This document shows positions 52,774-60,867 of a stretch of 64,000 bases of DNA, in pieces. The DNA is from Paenibacillus aestuarii (GTDB lineage: Bacteria > Bacillota > Bacilli > Paenibacillales > NBRC-103111), in the NCBI RefSeq assembly GCF_027789125.1, contig NZ_JAQFVF010000027.1, positions 62,001 to 126,000 on the forward strand, given 5' to 3'. Under the pieces are notes generated by a model that did no database searches, was not told the DNA's origin, and worked only from the letters and a program-made list of their open reading frames with translations. The stretch's first letter is position 1, and the number at the start of each line of letters is the position of its first letter. The translations under genes were made by a program, and so were the position numbers.

Positions 52774-54042
52774 CTAAGACTCTGCTTCTTCGATGGGCTT
52801 AAAGCGGTTTTTTCCGAAAAATACAAGGAATAGGCACGAGATCAGCGTGTAGACAACGGCTGTGATGCAAAAGGCGTAAGCATAGCCGTAATAAGGGCCA
52901 TAGTGATAGACAAGACCCGTGCTGACAGGGGAGGCGAGAAACCACCCCAAATTAAAAACGGCTTCCCCGGAGCTGGAGGCGAGTCCGCGCATAGAGCGGT
53001 GCACATAGCTCATTTTGATCGAGTTATAGAAGGGATTGGCTGCATTCATTAGCGCCTGCCGGAACAAATAGCCGACGGACGACAGGTGAAAATTGGCAGA
53101 GAAGGCCGTGATCAGCAGAAACGGAATCGAGCTCAGCTGCAGATAGACGACGGATTTCACTTCGCCGAAGCGCTTGACGATCATGGGCCCGATCAAGAAA
53201 GCAACAGCCGTTGCCCCCTGGCCAAGCGCGACGATGATGCCGATCGCTGTTTTGGAGGCTTCGAATCGGTCTTCGAAGTAAACATTCAAGTAAGGCACGA
53301 TCATCCCACCGGCTGTTGAGGACAGCAAGCCGAGCAGAACGAAGATGCCAATGACCTGCAGGGAGGTCCTATGTACCGTCCACATTTGCTTCCATTGCAG
53401 GCGTTCGCGCTGGGAGCGCACTTCCTGCTCCGATTTCTCGAACATGAACATCGGGATGACACCCAAGGCGGCGAAGCCGGCACCGATCAGCAGCGTAACG
53501 CGCAAGCTCAGAATCTCTTCCAAGCCGAAGCTGAAGTGGAAAAAGTCGCACAGCGCCCCGCCGAGGGCAATCCCGACGACGTTCGCCACCATCACCAGCG
53601 CCATGTTGAAGCTGAATAAGTGCACGCGCTGCTGAGGCGAAGAGTTGTTGGCCATGAAGGGTAAAATGGTGGCGGACACGACCGCGAGCGCCGCTCCTCC
53701 GAGGAAGGAGGAGATGAGCATGCCGTGCTGGTCGGCAATCAGCGATCGCGCAACGAGAGCAGCGATAACGCAGAATAGACCGAATGAGATCACGCGCTTG
53801 GGTCCGAATCTATCATTCATCATCCCGGCGGGGATTAATATAATCGCAGCGGCCAGCGAGCTCATGCCTACGATGCTTCCGACCATCGTCTGGTCATAAC
53901 CGAGGCTTTTTACATACAAATTGTACACAAGTCCGAACATGCCCAGGCCCAAGTTCCATACAAAATTGAATCCGAAAAATAATAGAATATTCCGACTGTA
54001 CCCTTGAAATTGCTCTTTCCATTCATAAAGTAAATTTGCCAC
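52774..54042 (-). CDS. MFS transporter, substrate unknown
   Basis: A 422-residue MFS protein with about 12 helices. It begins MANLLYEWKEQF, has SRNILLFFGFNFVWNLGLGM and motif A-like GMMNDRFGPKR. The GTG at 54042 is chosen because AGGAG lies five bases upstream; a GTG at 54111 would add 23 residues without a ribosome binding site. The family is unclear and no neighbour suggests a substrate. Confidence 0.85.
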   Translation of the reverse strand: MANLLYEWKEQFQGYSRNILLFFGFNFVWNLGLGMFGLVYNLYVKSLGYDQTMVGSIVGMSSLAAAIILIPAGMMNDRFGPKRVISFGLFCVIAALVARSLIADQHGMLISSFLGGAALAVVSATILPFMANNSSPQQRVHLFSFNMALVMVANVVGIALGGALCDFFHFSFGLEEILSLRVTLLIGAGFAALGVIPMFMFEKSEQEVRSQRERLQWKQMWTVHRTSLQVIGIFVLLGLLSSTAGGMIVPYLNVYFEDRFEASKTAIGIIVALGQGATAVAFLIGPMIVKRFGEVKSVVYLQLSSIPFLLITAFSANFHLSSVGYLFRQALMNAANPFYNSIKMSYVHRSMRGLASSSGEAVFNLGWFLASPVSTGLVYHYGPYYGYAYAFCITAVVYTLISCLFLVFFGKNRFKPIEEAES

Positions 54043-54140
54043 CGGAGCTCCTGCCTTTATGTCTCGTAGAAGTATGTGTCTAAATTGTAAACCATTCCTC
54101 CATTCTACCACTGGTAAATAAAAACTGCCATCCTAAAGAC

Positions 54141-54169
54141 TTGATATTCATTGTGATCTGTATAATAAT
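54141..54169 (+). promoter_or_regulatory. Possible promoter of the ydjO-like gene
   Basis: TTGATA (54141-54146) and AATAAT (54164-54169) are 17 bases apart; an overlapping TATAAT at 54161 would give a 14-base spacer. Confidence 0.45.
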
Positions 54170-54207
54170 TAGTAGTCTAATCAACGAACGAGGGAGAACA
54201 GTTTGCA

Positions 54208-54441
54208 ATGTCTACATCTACATCAACGATTACAGAAGAAAAGAAACAAGAGCTAGAACAGATTGAGATTTGGAAATGTAAAGAGGCAGACTGTAAAGCA
54301 TGGGTTCGCAAAGAATTCGTTACGGAAGCTCAACCAAGCTGCCCGCTGTGCAAAAATCCGATGATTCGCAGTTACAAGCACGTACCGGTAGCGACGAAAA
54401 AAGGAAACAAGAAGTTTCTGATGGGCAAAAGAAGATTCTAG
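54208..54441 (+). CDS. YdjO-like small zinc-ribbon protein (cold-inducible family)
   Basis: A 77-residue protein with a four-Cys zinc ribbon: CKEADC and CPLC, separated by about 18 residues (IWKCKEADCKAWVRKEF, QPSCPLCKNPM). The N-terminus is Ser/Thr-rich and the C-terminus basic (KKGNKKFLMGKRRF). This matches the cold-inducible YdjO family of Bacillales. The role is unknown; the basic tail may contact nucleic acid. RBS GAGGGAG precedes the ATG. Confidence 0.83.
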   Translation: MSTSTSTITEEKKQELEQIEIWKCKEADCKAWVRKEFVTEAQPSCPLCKNPMIRSYKHVPVATKKGNKKFLMGKRRF

Positions 54442-54505
54442 TAGAACGGACGAAGATGGATGATAAGTCCATAGCGAATACAATATGGTTGTTGCCATAA
54501 GTTAA

Positions 54506-54547
54506 CCCGCCACACCCCGCTTGCCAAGCGGAGAGGGCGGGTTTTTT
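54506..54547 (+). terminator. Intrinsic terminator after the ydjO-like gene
   Basis: CCCGCC pairs with GGCGGG around an inner CCGCTT/AAGCGG hairpin, followed by TTTTTT. Confidence 0.85.
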
Positions 54548-54613
54548 GTACTTCCGATTGGCGATTCTGCAATGGGAATTGGACGCATAACATGGTGGAG
54601 AGGGGGAATGTCC

Positions 54614-55057
54614 ATGAATTGGTCCGAGCTGAATATGTCGGAAGATAGCGTCAAAGTGTTCCAGGAGCTGATCGAACGCAAGGAGAAGTTGGAGAGCAGC
54701 AAAAGATTCCGTGTCATCTACTTAGTGTTCACGGGCTGTCTGGCGCTGTTCTTTGCTTATAGTTTTTATCGCACTGTCATGGTCGGTTCCGGCGGGAATA
54801 CGATGGCGATGCTCGATGCACTTTTCTCCGACAAAAAGATGCTGTACACGCTGGCGCTAAGTGTGGCTGCTATGCTTTTCACCAAAAACGTATTGTACCG
54901 GGTCGAGAAAGCGAAGAAGAAATATGATACACTGCGCGAGGAAACGATCGATCGGCTCGAATATTCATGGTCTTTCCATATGAGCCAGGAAATGCGGGAC
55001 CAGCTTTCCAGTTACATGAAAGAAAGGCATGACATCAATCTGCGGTATAAGGGCTGA
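54614..55057 (+). CDS. DUF2663 (YpbF-like) membrane protein
   Basis: A 147-residue protein with two membrane helices (about 40-58 and 78-95) between charged ends, matching the YpbF/DUF2663 family of Bacillales in length and layout. The ATG at 54614 is chosen because GAGGGGG lies seven bases before it; 54608 is too close. The C-terminal part is a long charged helix (KAKKKYDTLREETIDRL). The function is not known. Confidence 0.8.
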   Translation: MNWSELNMSEDSVKVFQELIERKEKLESSKRFRVIYLVFTGCLALFFAYSFYRTVMVGSGGNTMAMLDALFSDKKMLYTLALSVAAMLFTKNVLYRVEKAKKKYDTLREETIDRLEYSWSFHMSQEMRDQLSSYMKERHDINLRYKG

Positions 55058-55084
55058 ACTCCTCGCTTGCGGGGAGTTTTTTGC
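55057..55084 (+). terminator. Intrinsic terminator of the DUF2663 gene
   Basis: AACTCC and GGGAGTT pair over a small loop and are followed by TTTTTT. Confidence 0.85.
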
Positions 55085-55111
55085 TTGCGTTCCCGCTCTG
55101 CAGCGCAGGCT

Positions 55112-55140
55112 TTGAAACTATTAATTGACCTGTGTATAAT
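55112..55140 (+). promoter_or_regulatory. Sigma-A promoter of aspA
   Basis: TTGAAA (55112-55117) and a perfect TATAAT (55135-55140) with a 17-base spacer. The leader of about 120 bases contains hairpins CAGCATC/GATGCTG and GCGC-based pairs that could be regulatory. Confidence 0.8.
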
Positions 55141-55266
55141 TAATTCTCGGAGGCAGCAGGAGACGTGACACATGGCAGCGAAACTGTTACTATGAACAGC
55201 ATCTTGCCGGATGCTGCATCTCTTGCGCCGTGATGCGCAGATAACGAACAAGGATGGTGCAATTCG

Positions 55267-56685
55267 ATGAGCTATCGGATCGAGAAGGACTTTTTAGGTG
55301 AAAAGCAAGTGCCTGCGGAAGCGTATTATGGCATCCAGACGATGCGTGCAATCGAGAATTTCCCGATTACAGGCGTGAAGATACATGAAGAACTGATTAC
55401 AGCACTGGCGGAAGTGAAACAAGCATGCGCACAAGCCAACATGGATACACATATGCTGCCTAAAAGAATCGGCGAGCCTATGGTTGCCGCTGCTGAAGAG
55501 ATTCGTCAAGGCGCGCTGCTCGACCAATTCATCGTGGACTCTATTCAGGGCGGAGCCGGCACCTCGATCAATATGAATATGAACGAAGTTCTTGCCAACC
55601 GTACGCTGGAGCTGATGGGCGAGTTGAAAGGCAATTACTTCCATTGCAACCCGAATAACCACGTAAATATGTCGCAATCGACGAATGACGTGATACCGAC
55701 TGCGATTAAGATCGCCGCGTTCCGTTTGACCGGGCAGTTACTTACTGCTATGAAAACGCTTCATTCTGCGTTCGTGCGTAAGGAATCGGAGTTTGACGAT
55801 GTGATCAAAATGGGAAGAACGCATTTGCAGGATGCGGTACCGATCCGCATGGGCCAAGAGTTCGGCGCTTACGCCCGTGTCTTGGCGCGCGACATCAAAC
55901 GAATCGACCTTGCTTCGCAGGGGCTGCTTACGGTTAACATGGGCGCAACCGCCGTGGGAACAGGCCTGAACGCCAAGCCGGAATACGTGGACAGCGTCAT
56001 TCGCCATCTGAAAAGCCAAACGGAGCTGCCAATCGAGCTCGCCGAGCATCTGGTCGATGCGACGCAAAATATGGATGCCTATACCGAGCTGTCTGCAGCG
56101 CTGAAAGTGTGTGCGGTCAACTTGTCCAAGATTTGCAACGACATCCGTTTGATGGCATCCGGCCCCCGCGTCGGTCTGGGCGAACTTAAGCTGCCGCCAA
56201 GACAGCCGGGCTCTTCCATTATGCCGGGCAAAGTCAATCCGGTGATGGCCGAAGTCGTGAACCAAGTGGCGTTCCAGGTGATCGGCAACGATCATACAAT
56301 TTGCTTGGCTTGCGAAGCCGGGCAATTCGAGCTTAACGTGATGGGCCCTGTTATCGCGTTCAATCTGCTGCAGTCGCTCAAAATTATGCGCAACGCAGCG
56401 GAAGTGTTTGAGCGTTTCGCCGTGGAAGGCATGGAAGCGGACCGCGAGCGCTGCAGCACGTATGTAGAGCAAAGCTTCGGCATCGTGACAGCGCTGAATC
56501 CGCATCTCGGCTACGAAGTTGCGGCAGGCTTGGTGAAAGAAGCGATCCGCACCGGGTTGTCGCTCAAAGAGCTGATCCTGGAGAAGGGCCTTCTGACGCC
56601 GGAGGAGATTGAAGAGATTCTCAACCCGATTCAAATGACAACACCGGGCATCGCAGGTGAAAGACTGCTGCAGCCTACGGAATAA
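55267..56685 (+). CDS. aspA: Aspartate ammonia-lyase
   Basis: A 472-residue member of the aspartase/fumarase superfamily. It begins with the aspartase-style KDFLGEKQVPAEAYYGIQT and has the signature GSSIMPGKVNPVM (G315 onward), whose Ser is the catalytic base, plus GRTHLQDAVPIRMGQEF. It converts L-aspartate to fumarate and ammonia. Fumarase is less likely because the N-terminal and substrate loops follow the aspartase pattern. The start has AAGGATGG upstream. It has its own promoter and a terminator. Confidence 0.93.
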   Translation: MSYRIEKDFLGEKQVPAEAYYGIQTMRAIENFPITGVKIHEELITALAEVKQACAQANMDTHMLPKRIGEPMVAAAEEIRQGALLDQFIVDSIQGGAGTSINMNMNEVLANRTLELMGELKGNYFHCNPNNHVNMSQSTNDVIPTAIKIAAFRLTGQLLTAMKTLHSAFVRKESEFDDVIKMGRTHLQDAVPIRMGQEFGAYARVLARDIKRIDLASQGLLTVNMGATAVGTGLNAKPEYVDSVIRHLKSQTELPIELAEHLVDATQNMDAYTELSAALKVCAVNLSKICNDIRLMASGPRVGLGELKLPPRQPGSSIMPGKVNPVMAEVVNQVAFQVIGNDHTICLACEAGQFELNVMGPVIAFNLLQSLKIMRNAAEVFERFAVEGMEADRERCSTYVEQSFGIVTALNPHLGYEVAAGLVKEAIRTGLSLKELILEKGLLTPEEIEEILNPIQMTTPGIAGERLLQPTE

Positions 56686-56693
56686 GTTTTATT

Positions 56694-56736
56694 ACATAAA
56701 ATCCCTTTTCGTCGGTCGATGAAGAGGGATTTTATG
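56694..56736 (+). terminator. Terminator of aspA
   Basis: ACATAAAATCCCTTT and AAGAGGGATTTTATGT pair over about 14 bp; the U-tract is weak. Confidence 0.75.
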
Positions 56737-56804
56737 TTATTCATGACTTGGAATTGGATTTAGGCTGAAACATTTTTATGTGGATTATTAAGGGGAGCAG
56801 CCTG

Positions 56805-56982
56805 ATGGAAGTCAATTGGCTGATACGATCGCAGCGTAGAGCTGCATTGGCGGCAGAAGGATGAATCCGTATTAGCTTTTATTCCTGGAGATGACGGCTT
56901 TTCCTTGGGTAATGTCATAGATGTGGGTGTTGGCGCTGCAACTGATGAAGGGTATTTGCAATGCTATGCAAAAAAAGAGTGA
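56805..56982 (+). pseudogene. Frameshifted small gene, unidentified
   Basis: An ATG at 56805 with AAGGGGAG seven bases upstream opens MEVNWLIRSQ and stops after 19 codons. A one-base frame change near 56834 would join it to an open frame (from 56824) that reads VELHWRQKDES, FIPGDDGFSLGNVIDVGVG and ends YLQCYAKKE at 56982. Together they would give a protein of about 60 residues. I do not recognise it. It could be a true frameshift, a sequencing error, or chance. Confidence 0.45.
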
Positions 56983-57198
56983 GCGCGCGCTCATTTGCCG
57001 ACTTCGCGGAGCATGGAAGGAGAGGGGCTGATCGCTCCTATCATTTCTGGACCTCGGTCGCTTCTGGATTTGCGGTTCTGATCGGGGATATATCATCGAT
57101 TGGCTGATGATCCATGCGCTTTTTATCTCAGCGCGCTCTTGAATGGCGTCAGCACTTGCATTGTATGGCGGTCCGTGAAATCGCGCTCAAACCGGTCT

Positions 57199-57384
57199 CT
57201 AGCTAGGATTCTCAATCAAGGAGCGGTTGTTAGGCAGACAGCTGGTCCTATCCAAAATAGCCATCATTTTTTTAGTTGATTCTTGTAAAAGCTTTTGCGA
57301 TGGCAGGGGAACGCATTCGTAGGCTTGCGTCCAGGAATCTTTAAATGCTTTATTAAACAATTGGTCAAACTGTGTCTTGTTCAT
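57199..57384 (-). CDS. Small hypothetical protein, 61 aa
   Basis: A 61-residue protein (begins MNKTQFDQLFNKAFKDSW). The ATG at 57384 has GAGGAG upstream. Mostly helical, with two Cys; not recognised. It lies near the comQXPA-like locus but has no Trp near its C-terminus, so it is not a good ComX candidate. Confidence 0.5.
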   Translation of the reverse strand: MNKTQFDQLFNKAFKDSWTQAYECVPLPSQKLLQESTKKMMAILDRTSCLPNNRSLIENPS

Positions 57385-57590
57385 GGCCAACACTCCTCTT
57401 GATTTCGCAGTAACATCCAGAAATGCCTATTCCTGTTAGGTGAGGGATGACAAAATCCCGATATTTCACAAACATGTGAAATACAGTTATTTGATTTTTC
57501 CAGTTATATACTTATTATGATAAAGTTTGTCTCGATAGAGTTCATCACATAAAACGTGCAACTGAGCGCAAACTTATTTGCATAATGATG

Positions 57591-57640
57591 AAAAAAGGAT
57601 TGCATCCTTAGCTAAAAGCTAATTATACAATCCTTTTTTT
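57591..57640. terminator. Bidirectional terminator after the comX-like gene
   Basis: AAAAAAGGATTG and CAATCCTTTTTT, with an inner TTAGCT/AGCTAA hairpin, lie 20 bases beyond the stop of the minus-strand peptide gene. Confidence 0.85.
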
Positions 57641-57661
57641 CTCTGGTAAAATAATACTAGA

Positions 57662-57829
57662 TTAGAACCATTCTGTGCGAGGCTCTTGCGGTCTCTTCGC
57701 TTGTACCGCTTTGCTTACTGCGGAAAGCTCAGCTTTCGACAAGGAAAACGCATTCAATTGGGAAGCGTCGTGATTGCGTTTCATAGCATGTACAGCTTGT
57801 TGCAGCTGTGGGTTCAATTGGATTGTCAT
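57662..57829 (-). CDS. Putative ComX-like pheromone precursor, 55 aa
   Basis: A 55-residue peptide, MTIQLNPQLQQAVHAMK... ending PQEPRTEWF with Trp54 next to last. B. subtilis 168 ComX is also 55 residues, has its prenylated Trp three residues from the end, and carries an NPE...L N-terminal pattern; here NPQLQQAV followed by FSLSKAELSAVSKAV is similar in style. The ATG at 57829 has AAGGGAG eight bases upstream; a terminator follows. It is divergent from comP with 76 bases between. Its identity as ComX is inferred from size, Trp and position next to comP-comA-comQ. It could also be an unrelated small protein. Confidence 0.5.
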   Translation of the reverse strand: MTIQLNPQLQQAVHAMKRNHDASQLNAFSLSKAELSAVSKAVQAKRPQEPRTEWF

Positions 57830-57905
57830 AGGGGTCACTCCCTTCATGAATAATATTACTGCAGCACTAGTATAGCAAATTATAGAAGAAAATAGGAGGA
57901 TGTGG

Positions 57906-60218
57906 ATGAGAAAAAAATTCATAATTGGTCTATTCGTGGCGATTTTTTTAGTTCTTCAAATATGGTGCTCGTCTACGACTCTCAAATATCCCTATAACGG
58001 GATTTATTTGAGTCTAAATGACCAGCAGATGTGGGTGATCAGCGAACTGGATCAGGACGGTGCCGCCAGCAAGCTGAGCATTCAGACAGGAGATCAGGTG
58101 CGGCTGGTTGATGGACAGCCCCCGGAGCTTGTCCCTAGTGTGATGAAATGGCGGGTCGTTGAAAAGGCGCACTCCATAGAGATTGAAAGAAACGGCGTTT
58201 TGCATGACGTCCGGATCGATAAAAAAAGCGATATCACCTATGATGTAGTTCCGCTTGTCGAGGAACTGGTGTGTCTATTCATGGCAGGCTACCTGTTGAA
58301 GAATATGCGGAGTTCCGGGGCGGCCCGGCTGCTGGCCATGGTCTTTTTGAACATGGCGCTGATCTATATGAGCCGAGGGGCGTCTGTCAGAGGAGATATG
58401 GTAGGGAAAATCATGATTGTCGATTTCCTCATGCTGATGCCGGTCATTTTTTTTCATTTTTTAATTGTCTTTTTCAAAGAAAAAGGGAAAATCGAGTGGT
58501 CGTCGCGAATATTAAAATATTTGTATACAATCGTCTTCATGGCTGCAGCAATAAGGATTCTATACTTATATCCACCTTTAACTTACATGCTTTACCATTA
58601 TGACGGGGTATTTACATTAAGCTTCTTTATTATCGGTTTTCTACTGAATATGTCGATGCTGTCGATTCTTTATTTTAAGATCCGCAAAGAACAGTCCTAC
58701 ATGTCCAGTATTATCAAGAGCGTATGGTTATCGCTGGCTATTTCCTTTTTGCCATTGATCTGCTTTTCCATTTTACCGCAAATAGTAATCGGGCAACGAA
58801 TTATTAACGCCGTATTTACAAGCGGATTAATTCTCATCTTTCCTATTTCATTTGCTTATTTAATTGCTTCTAACCAGTTGTTCGACATCCAGCTGATCTT
58901 CAGGCGATTATTGTTCGCTGCGCTCCTGGCGATTGCCCCTGTCAGCGTATTTACAGGCATTTTCGTGTTCAGTTTCCGGGATAATACGACGGAGAAGGAA
59001 GTTCTGTTTATTTTTATCGGATCGCTGAGCCTTGTCTCGATTGTGCTGTACGCCATGGAATACTTAACAACGCGGTTGGAGCCCTTTTTATTTCCCAGAA
59101 AATATATTTTGCAGTCGGCGTTAAAAAAGATTTCCAAAAATCTGGGGACCATCTCCAGCTTCCGTGAATTGAAGGAAATTATTCTTGTCGATATCGTGAA
59201 TACCTTGCAGGTTATGGGGGGCGCGATTGTGTTTCAGTACAAAGATGGCGCAGAAATCATCTGCGAAGGGGATATTGATGAAGATGAGATTGAGCAGCTG
59301 CTCCATTCCGCAGCGCTAATTGGTCACCCGCTCTATTCATGTATGGAGATGAATCGGAACGAGGAGTACACTAGCTATTTGGTGATGACCCGCAAAAGAA
59401 CGCATACGCTGCTTGGCAAAGAAGAGCTGCAGTGGCTAAGCTTAATTACCTCCTACTTGGAAGTCAGTATGGAGAACGTCTATCTCATTCGCAAGCTGAA
59501 GGTAAGGCTTCAACAACTAGCTTCCCAACTGCCGACGGAAACGACAGCGCAGGACGTGCAGTGGTTCCGCAAAATCATGTTTGAACTGCAGGAAGAGGAG
59601 CGGATCCGCATTGCTTCCGATCTGCATGATACGACGATGCAGGACTTGTTCTTCCTCAAACGAAAATTGGCCGCATTGGGCGAAAAAAATAAAGATAATC
59701 GCGATCAACTAGATCAAATGATCAATTTCGTCGAGTTGATTAATGCCAGCTTGCGCCAAAGCTGCTTCGAGTTAAATCCCCATCTGCTGAAAGAAATCGG
59801 TCTTACGCAGACGGTGAACATGTTTTTGGAGAAAGAGGCTTATGCGACGCCATTCAACTTGGCGTTTTCGGCCGAACATGCTCAGCCCCAAGTGATGATG
59901 GACTTGCCGACGCAGCGCCATATCTTCCGCATCGTGCAGGAGCTGCTTAATAATGCGAAGAAGCATTCGCAAGCGTCTAAGGTCTCATTTAAAATTGTCG
60001 AAACCTTGCACAGTTTTTGCCTGATCTATGAAGACGACGGCATCGGATTTGATGTGAACGAAATCAGGATGAAGGAGATTGGCGAGTCGGGCATGGGGAT
60101 AGAGCAGATCAGAAGCAGAATTTTACACTTGGACGGAGAGCTTGAACAGATTGCTGAAAGCGGCAAAGGCACGAAGCTTATCATTACTATTCCCCATAAG
60201 GAGGTTATTTCAGCATGA
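57906..60218 (+). CDS. comP: ComP-like membrane sensor histidine kinase
   Basis: A 770-residue kinase, almost the length of B. subtilis ComP. One N-terminal helix is followed by a PDZ-like external segment (about 30-105) and a block of membrane helices to about residue 390. A linker leads to the HisKA_3 box DLHDTTMQDLFFLKRKL with phospho-acceptor H574, and the ATPase domain has the N box ELLNNAKKHS (N682/N683), DDGIGF and GMGIEQIRSR. The second ATG (57906) is chosen for its spacing from AGGAGG. It overlaps comA by four bases. It probably senses an external peptide and phosphorylates ComA. Confidence 0.87.
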   Translation: MRKKFIIGLFVAIFLVLQIWCSSTTLKYPYNGIYLSLNDQQMWVISELDQDGAASKLSIQTGDQVRLVDGQPPELVPSVMKWRVVEKAHSIEIERNGVLHDVRIDKKSDITYDVVPLVEELVCLFMAGYLLKNMRSSGAARLLAMVFLNMALIYMSRGASVRGDMVGKIMIVDFLMLMPVIFFHFLIVFFKEKGKIEWSSRILKYLYTIVFMAAAIRILYLYPPLTYMLYHYDGVFTLSFFIIGFLLNMSMLSILYFKIRKEQSYMSSIIKSVWLSLAISFLPLICFSILPQIVIGQRIINAVFTSGLILIFPISFAYLIASNQLFDIQLIFRRLLFAALLAIAPVSVFTGIFVFSFRDNTTEKEVLFIFIGSLSLVSIVLYAMEYLTTRLEPFLFPRKYILQSALKKISKNLGTISSFRELKEIILVDIVNTLQVMGGAIVFQYKDGAEIICEGDIDEDEIEQLLHSAALIGHPLYSCMEMNRNEEYTSYLVMTRKRTHTLLGKEELQWLSLITSYLEVSMENVYLIRKLKVRLQQLASQLPTETTAQDVQWFRKIMFELQEEERIRIASDLHDTTMQDLFFLKRKLAALGEKNKDNRDQLDQMINFVELINASLRQSCFELNPHLLKEIGLTQTVNMFLEKEAYATPFNLAFSAEHAQPQVMMDLPTQRHIFRIVQELLNNAKKHSQASKVSFKIVETLHSFCLIYEDDGIGFDVNEIRMKEIGESGMGIEQIRSRILHLDGELEQIAESGKGTKLIITIPHKEVISA

Positions 60219-60850
60219 GAGAGATCGTCAAAACACTTGTTGTTGATGATCATCCATTATTTGCTAATGCAACCAAAGCGCTGCTGAGCGAAATGGAAGA
60301 AATTGAAGTGGTAGGGGTTGTCCATAACGGTAAACAATGCATGGATCAGGTGGCGGCGCTGCAGCCAAGACTCGTCTTCCTGGACTATAACTTGCCGGAT
60401 CAATCCGGTACTGAAGTCGCCGCACAAATTAAGAATCTTTATCCGGATATTCATGTCGTGATCTTCACCGGTATCGAATTGAATGATATATACAGCCGCT
60501 TAATCGAAATTAAAGTCAGCGGCGTTCTCTCCAAGGAGTCCAGCGCTCGAACGATCAAAAATATGGTTCATTGCATTTTGGATAATCACACGATGATTCC
60601 GCTCTCTTTTTACCATCATATTCAGGTGAATGGCGGCCTTCCGGCCAGCCAGTCTTCCATACTTCAGGAAGAGGAGATTCTCATGATGAACATGCTGGTT
60701 AAAGGCTCCACGCATGAGCAGATCGCTGATAAAATTCATATGAGCAAGCGGACCGTCGACAACTATTTGCGTAAAATTTACGATAAGCTAGGCGTGAAAA
60801 CGCGGACAGAAGCGATGGAGAAGTTCATTAAGAGCAAATATTACTCCTAG
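60215..60850 (+). CDS. comA: ComA-like NarL-family response regulator
   Basis: A 211-residue regulator. The receiver domain has D11/D12, phospho-acceptor D57 in LVFLDYNLPD, Thr in VIFTGIELND and Lys in VLSKES; the C-terminal LuxR-type helix-turn-helix is STHEQIADKIHMSKRTVDNY. FTGIELNDIYSR resembles the matching region of B. subtilis ComA. The ATG overlaps the comP stop (ATGA). Once phosphorylated it should activate quorum-controlled promoters; none with a clear ComA box is seen in this window. Confidence 0.83.
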   Translation: MREIVKTLVVDDHPLFANATKALLSEMEEIEVVGVVHNGKQCMDQVAALQPRLVFLDYNLPDQSGTEVAAQIKNLYPDIHVVIFTGIELNDIYSRLIEIKVSGVLSKESSARTIKNMVHCILDNHTMIPLSFYHHIQVNGGLPASQSSILQEEEILMMNMLVKGSTHEQIADKIHMSKRTVDNYLRKIYDKLGVKTRTEAMEKFIKSKYYS

Positions 60851-60867
60851 GACTGGGGGCATCCAGG

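Noticed and set aside
56872..57096. A 74-codon minus-strand frame
   Set aside because: It is opposite the frameshifted small gene, has no good ribosome binding site, and its composition looks random.
57199..57384. The 61-residue ORF as an alternative ComX
   Set aside because: Its C-terminus (RSLIENPS) has no Trp, and it is not adjacent to comP.
57686..57711. A TTGCGG...CCGC pattern as a ComA binding box
   Set aside because: It is inside the comX-like coding sequence, and the half-sites are 14 bases apart, not the four expected for TTGCGG-N4-CCGCAA.
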